From Ketobacter sp. (GTDB lineage: Bacteria; Pseudomonadota; Gammaproteobacteria; Pseudomonadales; Ketobacteraceae), in assembly GCF_003671495.1 (NCBI RefSeq), contig NZ_RCHN01000009.1, positions 124,001 to 188,000 on the forward strand: a stretch of 64,000 bases of DNA, given 5' to 3'. Position numbers and translations under genes: made by a program. Below are positions 17,870-25,119 of this stretch, piece after piece. Under the pieces are notes generated by a model. That model saw only the letters and a list, made by a program, of their open reading frames with translations, was not told the origin of the DNA and made no database searches. The stretch's first letter is position 1; every line of letters starts with the position of its first letter.

Positions 17870-18382
17870 TTAAAGCTGCTCCAGGCAGTCACTGCACAGC
17901 CACACCGCCGGGGTGTCCGGCTTCTGCAGCGGGCTTAAACCGCGGTAGGCCCGTTGCCCACGCTGCAGCGGTTTGTTGCATTCAACGCAGTGGCCGGGCT
18001 TGTTCACAATCACATCCTGCCAGGCCTCCACGGCATCCAAAAGGGCCTGGGCGCTGGGTTTGCACAACTCCCCCTCACCGCGCACGCTGGCGGCCACCCG
18101 CTTGGCGTCCCGGCTCACCTGTTCCACCAGGGCGCTGGAATCCGCCACGATGTTGTCCACCAGGGTGAAGGTATCCTCCAGCACATTGCGGATCAGGTGG
18201 GATACGGACATGCGCCGCTTTTCCGCCGCCTGTTTCAGGGTAGCCTCCAGATCCTCCGGAACCCGGGCCTGGATCACCCGATCCTTGCGCTCCTCAGCGG
18301 CAGCCGGCTTGCGGCCGCGACGGCGGGTGCCCGGTTTACGGGGCTTGCGCTCAGGTGATTCGGGGGTGTTCTGGTCTGACAC
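17870..18382 (-). CDS. Ribbon-helix-helix / zinc-ribbon DNA-binding protein (putative autoregulator)
   Basis: A 170-aa protein with three parts. Residues 1-33 are very basic and Pro-rich and carry an AT-hook-like RRRGRKPA. Residues 34-72 read as a ribbon-helix-helix domain: strand RVIQARVPEDLEATL, then helices QAAEKRRMSVSHLIRNVLEDTF. After a helical spacer, the C-terminus has paired CxxC motifs (Cys132/135 and Cys163/166), a zinc ribbon. No family name comes to mind for the combination. The GTG start follows GGAG. A promoter (TTGACC, 17 bases, TATTTT) lies at 18421-18449 with a 13-bp site over its -10, so autoregulation is likely. Confidence 0.8.
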   Translation of the reverse strand: MSDQNTPESPERKPRKPGTRRRGRKPAAAEERKDRVIQARVPEDLEATLKQAAEKRRMSVSHLIRNVLEDTFTLVDNIVADSSALVEQVSRDAKRVAASVRGEGELCKPSAQALLDAVEAWQDVIVNKPGHCVECNKPLQRGQRAYRGLSPLQKPDTPAVWLCSDCLEQL

Positions 18383-18411
18383 AGTGACGGCTCCGGCACG
18401 CTCTGGAATTA

Positions 18412-18424
18412 ATGTAATACAAAA
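18412..18424. promoter_or_regulatory. Operator candidate of the RHH/zinc-ribbon gene
   Basis: ATGTAATACAAAA with palindromic core TGTA-A-TACA. It is the exact inverse complement of 17802-17814 (with flanks, 16 of 17 bases agree). It overlaps the -10 hexamer of the gene's promoter and lies 30-42 bases before the GTG start. Confidence 0.65.
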
Positions 18425-18449
18425 TATAACAGGATTGCAGAAAGGTCAA
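18421..18449 (-). promoter_or_regulatory. Sigma-70 promoter of the RHH/zinc-ribbon gene
   Basis: On the minus strand TTGACC (18444-18449) and TATTTT (18421-18426) are separated by 17 bases. The predicted start of transcription is some 30 bases before the GTG. Confidence 0.6.
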
Positions 18450-18477
18450 TCCTGCGCGGGCTTGGCAAAACCCGGCA

Positions 18478-19557
18478 TCATGCAGGGGGGATTCCCAGCA
18501 GCGGCGCCACCGACTGGGCCACCCGGGCCTGTTTGCGCAGGATGTCGAGGGTGCCCATGGGCTCTGGGAGGTTCCTGAGCCGGGCCCCCCAATGCCGGTA
18601 CAGGGTAAAGGCATTGGTCACCATGCGTTCGGCACAATCCCAGCGGGCATAGGGTGACTGCAGGAACGCCTTGCTGTGCATGACGTGGCTCGCTGCCTCG
18701 TGGGGCAGCATATCCTGCTGATACAGCGCGTGAATCCCTTCGTGGACAAAATCCCAGTAATCAATGATGTTCTGTATATCCTGGCGGCTGGCCAATGGCC
18801 CGTGGCCGGGCACCATGATGTCGGCCTTGAGGGACAGCAGCTTGTGCAGGCCGGCCACCAGATTCTCCAGCGGCCCACTCCACATCACCGGCGTGATGCC
18901 GATGAAGGCGATGTCCCCGGCGTAGACCAGTTTGTCATCCGGCACATGGACAATGGCGTCCCCGTCGGTGTGCCCTGGCCCCACTTCGTACAAGATAATG
19001 TCCTTGCCGTTGAGGCACAGGTTGTGTTCCTGCTGGAAGGTGATGGTGGGGTCGGTGATCTGTACGTCCTGGAAGTGATAGGGCGCCAGCATGTCATCCA
19101 TGTAGTGGGAAAAACACTTCATACCGCCGAAGGGCACATACCGCAGTGCCTTGCAGCTGTGTTGCAGCGCGTTCAGGGCCGCCGGCTTGGTGTGGTGCAT
19201 CTGTTCCTGGCAGGCGCGGGTGGCCACGATGTCGCGCCCTTTGAACAATTGGTTGCCCCAGCAGTGGTCGCCATCCGCATGGGTGTTGATGACGGTTTCA
19301 ATGGGGGAGCGGGCCAGTACCGGCTGCATGGCCGACAGCATATGGCGGGTGAAATTCAGGTCCCAGCCGGTGTCGATCAAGACGCTTTTGCCGTTGCAAT
19401 CGATCAGGCCGATGTTGGTTTCTCCCCAGGAACCGTTGGGCACCATCCAGGCATAACCCTGTTTGCTGACCTGATACAGTCCTTCCTGAAAACGCAGTGC
19501 GGCGCCGTGTCGCGTGGCAGTAATGCCGGTGTTCACCAACAATGTGGCTGATTCCAT
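18478..19557 (-). CDS. MBL-fold metallo-hydrolase
   Basis: A 359-aa metallo-beta-lactamase-fold hydrolase. The metal motif reads NTHADGDHCWGN: His93, Asp95, Asp97, His98, i.e. the HxHxDH motif with Asp at the second His, a variant known in the superfamily. Other ligands follow in VGPGHTDGDAIVH (His near 205), DKLVYAGDIAF (bridging Asp) and MVPGHGPL. A C-terminal helical extension of about 110 residues (from DIQNIIDYWDFV) is longer than in simple lactonases. The ATG at 19557 follows GGGGGAA; a reading from 19590 lacks a ribosome site. No signal peptide is seen. The substrate is unknown. Confidence 0.88.
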   Translation of the reverse strand: MESATLLVNTGITATRHGAALRFQEGLYQVSKQGYAWMVPNGSWGETNIGLIDCNGKSVLIDTGWDLNFTRHMLSAMQPVLARSPIETVINTHADGDHCWGNQLFKGRDIVATRACQEQMHHTKPAALNALQHSCKALRYVPFGGMKCFSHYMDDMLAPYHFQDVQITDPTITFQQEHNLCLNGKDIILYEVGPGHTDGDAIVHVPDDKLVYAGDIAFIGITPVMWSGPLENLVAGLHKLLSLKADIMVPGHGPLASRQDIQNIIDYWDFVHEGIHALYQQDMLPHEAASHVMHSKAFLQSPYARWDCAERMVTNAFTLYRHWGARLRNLPEPMGTLDILRKQARVAQSVAPLLGIPPA

Positions 19558-19734
19558 GGTTCCCCCTTTTCGCCAATGAGCGTTGCCCACAAAGAGGTGA
19601 TTCTAGGTAAAACGGTGCTGGCCGTCATCCGCTATTACCCCCTGTACCGGAATGCGCTCACGGTTGTTCTGCAACGGTCACTGTGTTATCAAACCACGGT
19701 AGCGGCCCGCAACGTAATCAGGAATGAAACCGCC

Positions 19735-19971
19735 ATGAGTGATCTGCCGGAAACCGAACAGCCAGACCCCAGAGATTACCTGCCGGACGTGCGTGACGGT
19801 TTGACGCGCCGTGAGCGAGTGGTACTGTACTGTCTGCATGAGGCCCAGAAAGAACTGGGTGGGCGCAATGTGCCCACGGTGATGTTGTACGGCCGGGTGG
19901 TGGAGTACATAGATATGAGCGAGGCGGAATTGCAGTCCATTTTGCAGCGTTTCATCGGGTTTGACCGTTAA
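19735..19971 (+). CDS. Small hypothetical protein, 78 aa
   Basis: A 78-aa acidic soluble protein that I do not recognise. The start ATG is supported by AGGAA ten bases before it. The sequence contains RDGLTRRERVVLYCLHEAQKE followed by VPTVMLYGRVVEYIDMSEAELQSILQRF, which together look like a small helical or winged-helix-like domain in which a short element and a recognition-type helix follow a first helix. A role in nucleic-acid binding is possible but speculative. It lies between a divergent hydrolase and a MipA-type gene. Confidence 0.65.
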   Translation: MSDLPETEQPDPRDYLPDVRDGLTRRERVVLYCLHEAQKELGGRNVPTVMLYGRVVEYIDMSEAELQSILQRFIGFDR

Positions 19972-20020
19972 ACCTCACTTGAGGAACATGGCTGGCGTAA
20001 TACAACGGGGAGTGGGTTAG

Positions 20021-21451
20021 ATGCGGCGGATCAGGGCAACGAACGCTGGCAACATTTTATTGCTGCAACTGATGGGGTTGGTAGCCTGCCTGGCAGTGTC
20101 TTACGCGCGTGCTGACAATCAGGTCACGCAAATACCGTTTGCGGATTCCGCCCCCGGTTCTGTGGGGTTGGGCGCGGGCATTCGCAATGGCAGCAGCCCC
20201 TATCGCTATGTGGATACGGTGTCGAGCATGGAGAACGATAATGTCCGGGATATGATGCCGCTTTACCTGTATGAGGGAGAGTACCTGTTTTTTCACGGTA
20301 CCCGCGCCGGCGTTCACCTTTGGGATGGCTGGGTGACCGGGGATCTGGTGGCGCAGTACCGGTTTGATCGCCTGGAGCCGGAAGTAAACGATTTTTACCG
20401 TACCGTCTCCAAGCGCTCGCAAACGGTCGAAGGCGGGCTGGCCCTGGAATTCAACCTGGATCGGCAATCGCTGTATTTCAGCCTGTTGAGCGATCTGCAA
20501 TCCCGTCACAACGGCAATGTTGCAGATCTCACCTATCGTTACCGTTGGGACTATTCCCGCTTTGAATTTTCTCCCTATCTGAGTTTGATTTATCAGAGCC
20601 AGGAGCTGGTGGACTACTACTATGGAGTTGAAAGTGATGAAGCCAGGCCGGACTTGCCGGAGTATGAAGCGGATGCAGCGGCCTTTGCCCGGCTGGGGTT
20701 GAATACCACGTATCACTTGCTGGATCACTGGTATCTGTTTGCCAATTTCAGCTGGGAAGCATTACCCTCCGAGATCACCGACAGTCCGCTGGTGGATGAA
20801 GACCAGATCTACGCTGCGTTTGTGGGCTTTCATTATAATTTCGGCAATGTGTTCGAGCCCCGTTCCGGGCAGGACCATGGTCAGGTGATCACGGACTGGT
20901 CCTGGCGGGTGCAAGCCGGTTATCAGGCCCAGGGCACCTTCCATAAATCCCATCGTGGCGATTTGCAGCGCAGTGTTGATGTGCACACCTACTTGGCCGG
21001 AGTAACCCTCGGTAAGAAAGTTTATGATGGTGCCATCCTCGATTTTTGGGGCAAGTTTTCCATCAATCGGCGACTGGAAAACGATCTGCAGGATAATTTC
21101 TGGGATTTCAGTGTGTATGTCATGGCCATGGGCACCGGTTACTCGCCCTGGAGTGATCGGGAGTTGTTTCGCTATGGTTTTGGTTTTGGCTTTGACTACG
21201 CCCAGAGAATTCCCATGGTGGAGCAGATCAAGCAGGATAAAAAGGATCAGAACACGTCCCATTTTCTGAACTATCTGGAAGCGCAGGTGGATTTCCCGTT
21301 GCGCAATATGACCCGGGCGGAAAGCGTACGGAATTGTTATGTGGGCATGACGTTGATTCACCGGTCCGGCATTTTTGCGACCTCGGATATCCTGGGTAAT
21401 GTATCCGGTGGTTCAGATGTGGTGGCCGCCCATATGGAGTGTGTTCGATGA
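20021..21451 (+). CDS. MipA/OmpV family outer-membrane protein
   Basis: A 476-aa outer-membrane beta-barrel of the MipA/OmpV family. A signal peptide ends near residue 31 (AVSYARA). The family N-terminus follows: VGLGAGIRNGSSPYRYVD, then MMPLYLYEGEYLFFHGTRAGVHL. Alternating hydrophobic strands continue to the end. It is about 200 residues longer than classical MipA (around 250), the extra length being in the second half. MipA scaffolds murein enzymes in E. coli and OmpV is an adhesin/osmoregulated porin, so the role here is open. The start follows GGGGAG. Its TGA overlaps the ATG of the SYLF lipoprotein (ATGA), so the pair is coupled. Confidence 0.82.
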   Translation: MRRIRATNAGNILLLQLMGLVACLAVSYARADNQVTQIPFADSAPGSVGLGAGIRNGSSPYRYVDTVSSMENDNVRDMMPLYLYEGEYLFFHGTRAGVHLWDGWVTGDLVAQYRFDRLEPEVNDFYRTVSKRSQTVEGGLALEFNLDRQSLYFSLLSDLQSRHNGNVADLTYRYRWDYSRFEFSPYLSLIYQSQELVDYYYGVESDEARPDLPEYEADAAAFARLGLNTTYHLLDHWYLFANFSWEALPSEITDSPLVDEDQIYAAFVGFHYNFGNVFEPRSGQDHGQVITDWSWRVQAGYQAQGTFHKSHRGDLQRSVDVHTYLAGVTLGKKVYDGAILDFWGKFSINRRLENDLQDNFWDFSVYVMAMGTGYSPWSDRELFRYGFGFGFDYAQRIPMVEQIKQDKKDQNTSHFLNYLEAQVDFPLRNMTRAESVRNCYVGMTLIHRSGIFATSDILGNVSGGSDVVAAHMECVR

Positions 21452-22005
21452 GATATGGCCCTGGTTTTCCCGCCCTGGTGTTTCTGCTGTGCCTCACACT
21501 GGGTGCTTGTGCCTCTGCGCCGGTGCAACAAACGGAGCCCGGCGACGGCACTGGCGCCCATATTGATCCCGAAATTGAGCGGGCGTTGCAGGCGTTTCGT
21601 GCGCTGCCGGAGCTGCAGGTCTATTTTGACGAGGCCAAGGCCGTGGTGATCATTCCCCGTAATTTTCGCGCCGGTACGGGGTTTGGTGGGGCCGTTGGCA
21701 AGGGGTGGTTACTGGAGGAGGGCAGAGTCAGTGCCACGGTCTGGCATTGGCAGTTCCTGGCGGGCGCCGACCTGGGCTTTCAGTTCTACCAGCAGATTCT
21801 GTTCCTCAAGGATGCCGAAGCGGTGGCGTTCTTCAAAAATGAACCCTTTCAGTTTGCGGGTCAGGTCAATGCCACCGCCCTGGTCTGGGGAGCGGCGCTG
21901 ACCCCTTCCTACAACCAGGGGGTGGCGCTGTTCACGGTGATCGATGGTGGATTGATGCTGGAAGGCAGTGTTGGCTTGCACAGCTATCATGTGTTCCCGC
22001 TATGA
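21448..22005 (+). CDS. SYLF-domain (YSC84-like) lipoprotein
   Basis: A 185-aa lipoprotein: signal peptide with lipobox LGAC and acylation site Cys21, followed by a SYLF/Ysc84-type lipid-binding domain (about 45-185). Typical stretches are FDEAKAVVIIPRNFRAG, FGGAVGKGWLL, WHWQFLAGADLGFQ and a C-terminal IDGGLMLEGSVGLHSYHVF. The bacterial SYLF proteins are periplasmic or membrane-associated with poorly known roles. It starts at the ATGA overlap with the upstream outer-membrane protein, so the two probably act together. Confidence 0.85.
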   Translation: MRYGPGFPALVFLLCLTLGACASAPVQQTEPGDGTGAHIDPEIERALQAFRALPELQVYFDEAKAVVIIPRNFRAGTGFGGAVGKGWLLEEGRVSATVWHWQFLAGADLGFQFYQQILFLKDAEAVAFFKNEPFQFAGQVNATALVWGAALTPSYNQGVALFTVIDGGLMLEGSVGLHSYHVFPL

Positions 22006-22022
22006 CGCTGTGTGCGTTAGGT

Positions 22023-22361
22023 TCATCCCAACAGGTCCAGGTTCTTCAGTTCGCTTACATCGAAGTGCACCGCCAGGATATTCAGCAGCGAAATTAGCTT
22101 TAGGTTCTCATAGGCGTCAATCAGGTTGTTGTTCAGGGCGGCGTCCGGATATTCCAGGTGCAATCCGTAGCGCTCCGGCTCCTGGCCTGTGGTGAACAGA
22201 TAGGCGCGCACGCCGGGCTCACTGGGGTGCTCCAGATAGATTCCCTTGGCATTGGCGTGGACGTTCTGATCCACCAAAAACGTATCCGCCCCCAGGTGGC
22301 TGTGCAGCAGCAACAGCACGTGCTTGATGCTGATGTCTTTGTCCATGGCCCAGATATTCAT
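22023..22361 (-). CDS. Hypothetical protein, 112 aa
   Basis: A 112-aa soluble protein that I do not recognise. Two starts are possible, ATG 22361 and ATG 22346 (MDKDISIKH); neither has a good ribosome site. The sequence reads as alternating helix and strand with an AYLFTTGQEPERYGLHLEYPD middle and a Leu-rich C-terminal helix (LKLISLLNILAVHFDVSELKNL). It follows the GST gene in the same direction, 68 bases on, and could be in the same transcript. Confidence 0.6.
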   Translation of the reverse strand: MNIWAMDKDISIKHVLLLLHSHLGADTFLVDQNVHANAKGIYLEHPSEPGVRAYLFTTGQEPERYGLHLEYPDAALNNNLIDAYENLKLISLLNILAVHFDVSELKNLDLLG

Positions 22362-22429
22362 TGCACACTACATCGCTGACGTCGTTGCGACAGAATTAGC
22401 ACAGATCCGCCGCAAAAATCCAGGTGCAA

Positions 22430-23149
22430 TCAACGGGGGCGGTATTGCTCCTCGCCGAAGGAGTACGACCAGGTCTTGTCATCCAGGGCAAAAAACGTGT
22501 TGGGGGGCAACGAGTAAATGAAACCGTTGATCACATCCTTGCCCCGTTGCACCGCCTCCCGCTGGTCCAGGGTTTTGTACCAGCGATAAAGGTGGGGAAA
22601 ATCCTGTTTCATGTGCACACCGATCAGGCGCAGGGCCCGTACCCAAGGCCAGGTGGCGATATCGGCAATGGAATAGTCGGAGCCAGCCAGGTAAGCGTGC
22701 TGCTGCAGTTGACCTTCCAGCACCCGGCACTGGCGCAGGGTTTCATTCATGTAACGGGTTTTGGCATAGGGTTGGTCTTCGCGGGCATAACGGATGAAGT
22801 GATGGGCCTGGCCTTGCAAGGGGCCCACGGCGGATACCTGGAACATCAGCCATTTCAGCACGGCGTAGCGTTGCTGTGGATCAGCGGGGAGCAAGCGGCC
22901 GGTTTTCTCCGCCAGATAGATCAGGATGGCGCCGGTTTCGAATACGCTGATGGGTTCTCCCTGGCCGATGGGGTCTGTATCCACGATGGCCGGAAGCTTG
23001 TTGTTGGGGTTGATGGCCAGGTACTCGGGCTTAAATTGATCCCCCTTGGTGATGTCGTACTCGATCACCTCATAGGGCAGTCCGGTTTCCTCCAGCATGA
23101 TGGAGATCTTGTGCCCGTTGGGGGTGGGTACGGTATGCAGTTGAATCAT
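22430..23149 (-). CDS. Glutathione S-transferase family protein (YghU/YfcG type)
   Basis: A 239-aa cytosolic thiol transferase. The N-terminal thioredoxin-fold domain starts IQLHTVPTPNGHKISIMLEE, with the TPNG motif of nu-class enzymes that reduce disulphides with two glutathiones, and contains NPNNKLPAI and the glutathione-site FETGAILIYLAE. The C-terminal all-helical domain holds GSDYSIADIATWPW. The start ATG 23149 follows GGAG; an earlier in-frame ATG (23176) is unlikely. The 258 bases upstream (to 23407) hold an AT-rich stretch near 23270-23290 but no feature I can support. Confidence 0.9.
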   Translation of the reverse strand: MIQLHTVPTPNGHKISIMLEETGLPYEVIEYDITKGDQFKPEYLAINPNNKLPAIVDTDPIGQGEPISVFETGAILIYLAEKTGRLLPADPQQRYAVLKWLMFQVSAVGPLQGQAHHFIRYAREDQPYAKTRYMNETLRQCRVLEGQLQQHAYLAGSDYSIADIATWPWVRALRLIGVHMKQDFPHLYRWYKTLDQREAVQRGKDVINGFIYSLPPNTFFALDDKTWSYSFGEEQYRPR

Positions 23150-23407
23150 GGACAGGCTCCGATCAAGGTCAATCATGGTTGTCTAAATTGCCATGGTACC
23201 CGTGATCCCGGGCGATCACAACGGCCATGGCTGCGTCGCAGGCAGCGGCAAATTTCATGTTGAAGTTGTGATACAAAAAAAATAAAATGTCTCAGCATGA
23301 TTGCGCCTCGGTTTTGGGGTGTGCTCGAAGCCGGAGCAATTGGGTTGTAGTCCGTTTGCGGGCGAGGGGGAAGTCTGGCTACGTTAAGGGTTGGCACTGC
23401 AGTCAGT

Positions 23408-23719
23408 GTGAGTCTGGCCGCTGGGGCGGGTGTCGCGACGCGCCACCGTGACGGCATTGCCCAGCGTGGCCTGTTCGTTGCCATGATCGGTTTGGTGGCG
23501 GCCGCTTTTGGGGTCTGGCTGCCGCAACTTTCCACTTTCCTCTCTAACCAGCTACTTGAGTCACTGCAGTGGCTGCAGGCCTGGGCGTTGTACAGCAATC
23601 TCTGGGACATGCTCAACGACTATATAGCGCTACTGGTGCACGGACTGGCATTGGTGCTGCTGTTGGCAACGATCAGTATTTTCATTGTTTGGTATGAGCG
23701 GGCGTCAGGCTCTGGTTGA
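23408..23719 (+). CDS. Small membrane protein, two helices
   Basis: A 103-aa protein with two clear hydrophobic segments (about 21-45 and 74-96) separated by an amphipathic stretch LSNQLLESLQWLQAW. It is unknown. Its stop lies 26 bases inside the condensation-domain gene, so the two are translationally coupled. The GTG start at 23408 has no ribosome site; a CTG at 23375 preceded by GAGGGGGAAGT is a rival, giving 11 more residues. Confidence 0.5.
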   Translation: MSLAAGAGVATRHRDGIAQRGLFVAMIGLVAAAFGVWLPQLSTFLSNQLLESLQWLQAWALYSNLWDMLNDYIALLVHGLALVLLLATISIFIVWYERASGSG

Positions 23720-25010
23720 GTTTGCCGTACGCATGGATGTTGAGAAGTGGATGAAAACCTCATATACCCGCCGACTATCTCTGGCTGACCTTACTTACGC
23801 GGCCAGCGGATATCGCTTAAAGCACAAGAACCAACTGCTGTGTCAGTTGATCGTCCGGGGCGTGGGAAGGATACCCGAGCACCGGATGCTGGATGCCGCA
23901 GCGGAAGTCTCCCGCTACTGCCCGATCATGCGTTCCCGATTGAAAGGCTTCTGGTTCGCCAAATACTGGTCCGCCTCCGGCCCCTTGCCCCGGGTGCGAA
24001 CCGTTAACCTGGATTGGGATGGTCAGTGCCAGGAAGGCCTCGATTTTATCGACACACCACTGGATCTGATGGTTGGCCCGGTGGCGGAGATCGTGCAGGT
24101 GGTGGGGCGCAGCACCTATATCGTGTTCCGGGCCCACCATGCGGTCACGGATGGTATCGGTATGCTGGAATTTGCCCAGGCCTTCTTCAAGGTGCTCAAT
24201 GGTGCAGAGCCGGTCTATTACGGGTCACCGGTGATCCTGGAGAAGATGCCCCCAGGAAACCTGGCGGCGATTCCTCCCAGCGTGTCTGCGGCCCCTACGC
24301 CCTACCCCCTGGCGGAGGTGGACCCGGAGAGGGTCCGCCGCGAGCGCATCTGGCGCCAACTGACATTGCCCGGTAATGATAAAAAGATATTGTTGAAGGT
24401 GATGTTGGCGTTGTCCGCCATGGCGCGGGGTAAAGACAGCGGGGCAGTGCGCCTGCATATGCCGGTGAGCCTGCGCCGTTATGTGCCCAGCGAAAATACC
24501 CTGGCCAACCTGTTCGGCATGCTGCGCATCGATATTAACGTCGGGGACGACGAGAAAGTGCTGGTGAAGAAGATCAAGGGTGCGATGGCCGATCGTCAGG
24601 AGCTGCCCATTGCGGTGAATTCGGTGACTTCCAAGCTGGCTTTTGCGTTTCCGCTGCTGGTGCTGCACATGCTGGAGAAGCTGGCCATCAAACGCTTGTT
24701 GGGGCGGCCCCGGTTCCGCTGCAGCGCCACCACCTCCTACGGAGGCACGCTCAGTCTGCAGAGTTTTTCCACCGAGCATTTTACGGCCAAAACCGTATTC
24801 GGTATTCCGGTGTCACCGTTGGGCACACCGCTGATGGTGGCGATCATGAGCAACGAAAACAGCACCGAAATCGTCGTCTCGGCCAATCGCACACTGATTT
24901 CCGATGAGTCCATGGATCAGTTGGTGCAACAATTGCAAACCCTGATTGCAGGGTATGGTACGCGTTCCCGAACCACTAAAACCGAGTTGCAGGCGGTGGT
25001 GAACGGGTGA
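23694..25010 (+). CDS. Condensation-domain-like acyltransferase
   Basis: A 438-aa soluble protein of the CoA-dependent acyltransferase fold (condensation domain / WS-DGAT / PapA). The catalytic motif HHxxxDG is visible in FRAHHAVTDGIGMLEF (about residue 148). A DFGWG-like second motif was not found, but CSATTSYGGTLSLQSF near 345 is at the expected latch position. It stands alone without adenylation or carrier domains, so it most likely transfers an acyl group to an alcohol or amine of a lipid or glycan rather than making a peptide. It overlaps the small membrane gene upstream and is followed, 109 bases on, by a large polytopic membrane protein. The ATG 23694 is used; TTG 23685 is also open. 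Confidence 0.8.
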   Translation: MSGRQALVEFAVRMDVEKWMKTSYTRRLSLADLTYAASGYRLKHKNQLLCQLIVRGVGRIPEHRMLDAAAEVSRYCPIMRSRLKGFWFAKYWSASGPLPRVRTVNLDWDGQCQEGLDFIDTPLDLMVGPVAEIVQVVGRSTYIVFRAHHAVTDGIGMLEFAQAFFKVLNGAEPVYYGSPVILEKMPPGNLAAIPPSVSAAPTPYPLAEVDPERVRRERIWRQLTLPGNDKKILLKVMLALSAMARGKDSGAVRLHMPVSLRRYVPSENTLANLFGMLRIDINVGDDEKVLVKKIKGAMADRQELPIAVNSVTSKLAFAFPLLVLHMLEKLAIKRLLGRPRFRCSATTSYGGTLSLQSFSTEHFTAKTVFGIPVSPLGTPLMVAIMSNENSTEIVVSANRTLISDESMDQLVQQLQTLIAGYGTRSRTTKTELQAVVNG

Positions 25011-25119
25011 TGCACTGGTCTTACTGATACCCATTCTGCTGATGACCGCTGGTTCTGGATATTTGACATTTGGAATGCCTGGCGCAGTGAAATGGTTGTG
25101 TAGTTCAGGGGGTTGAATT

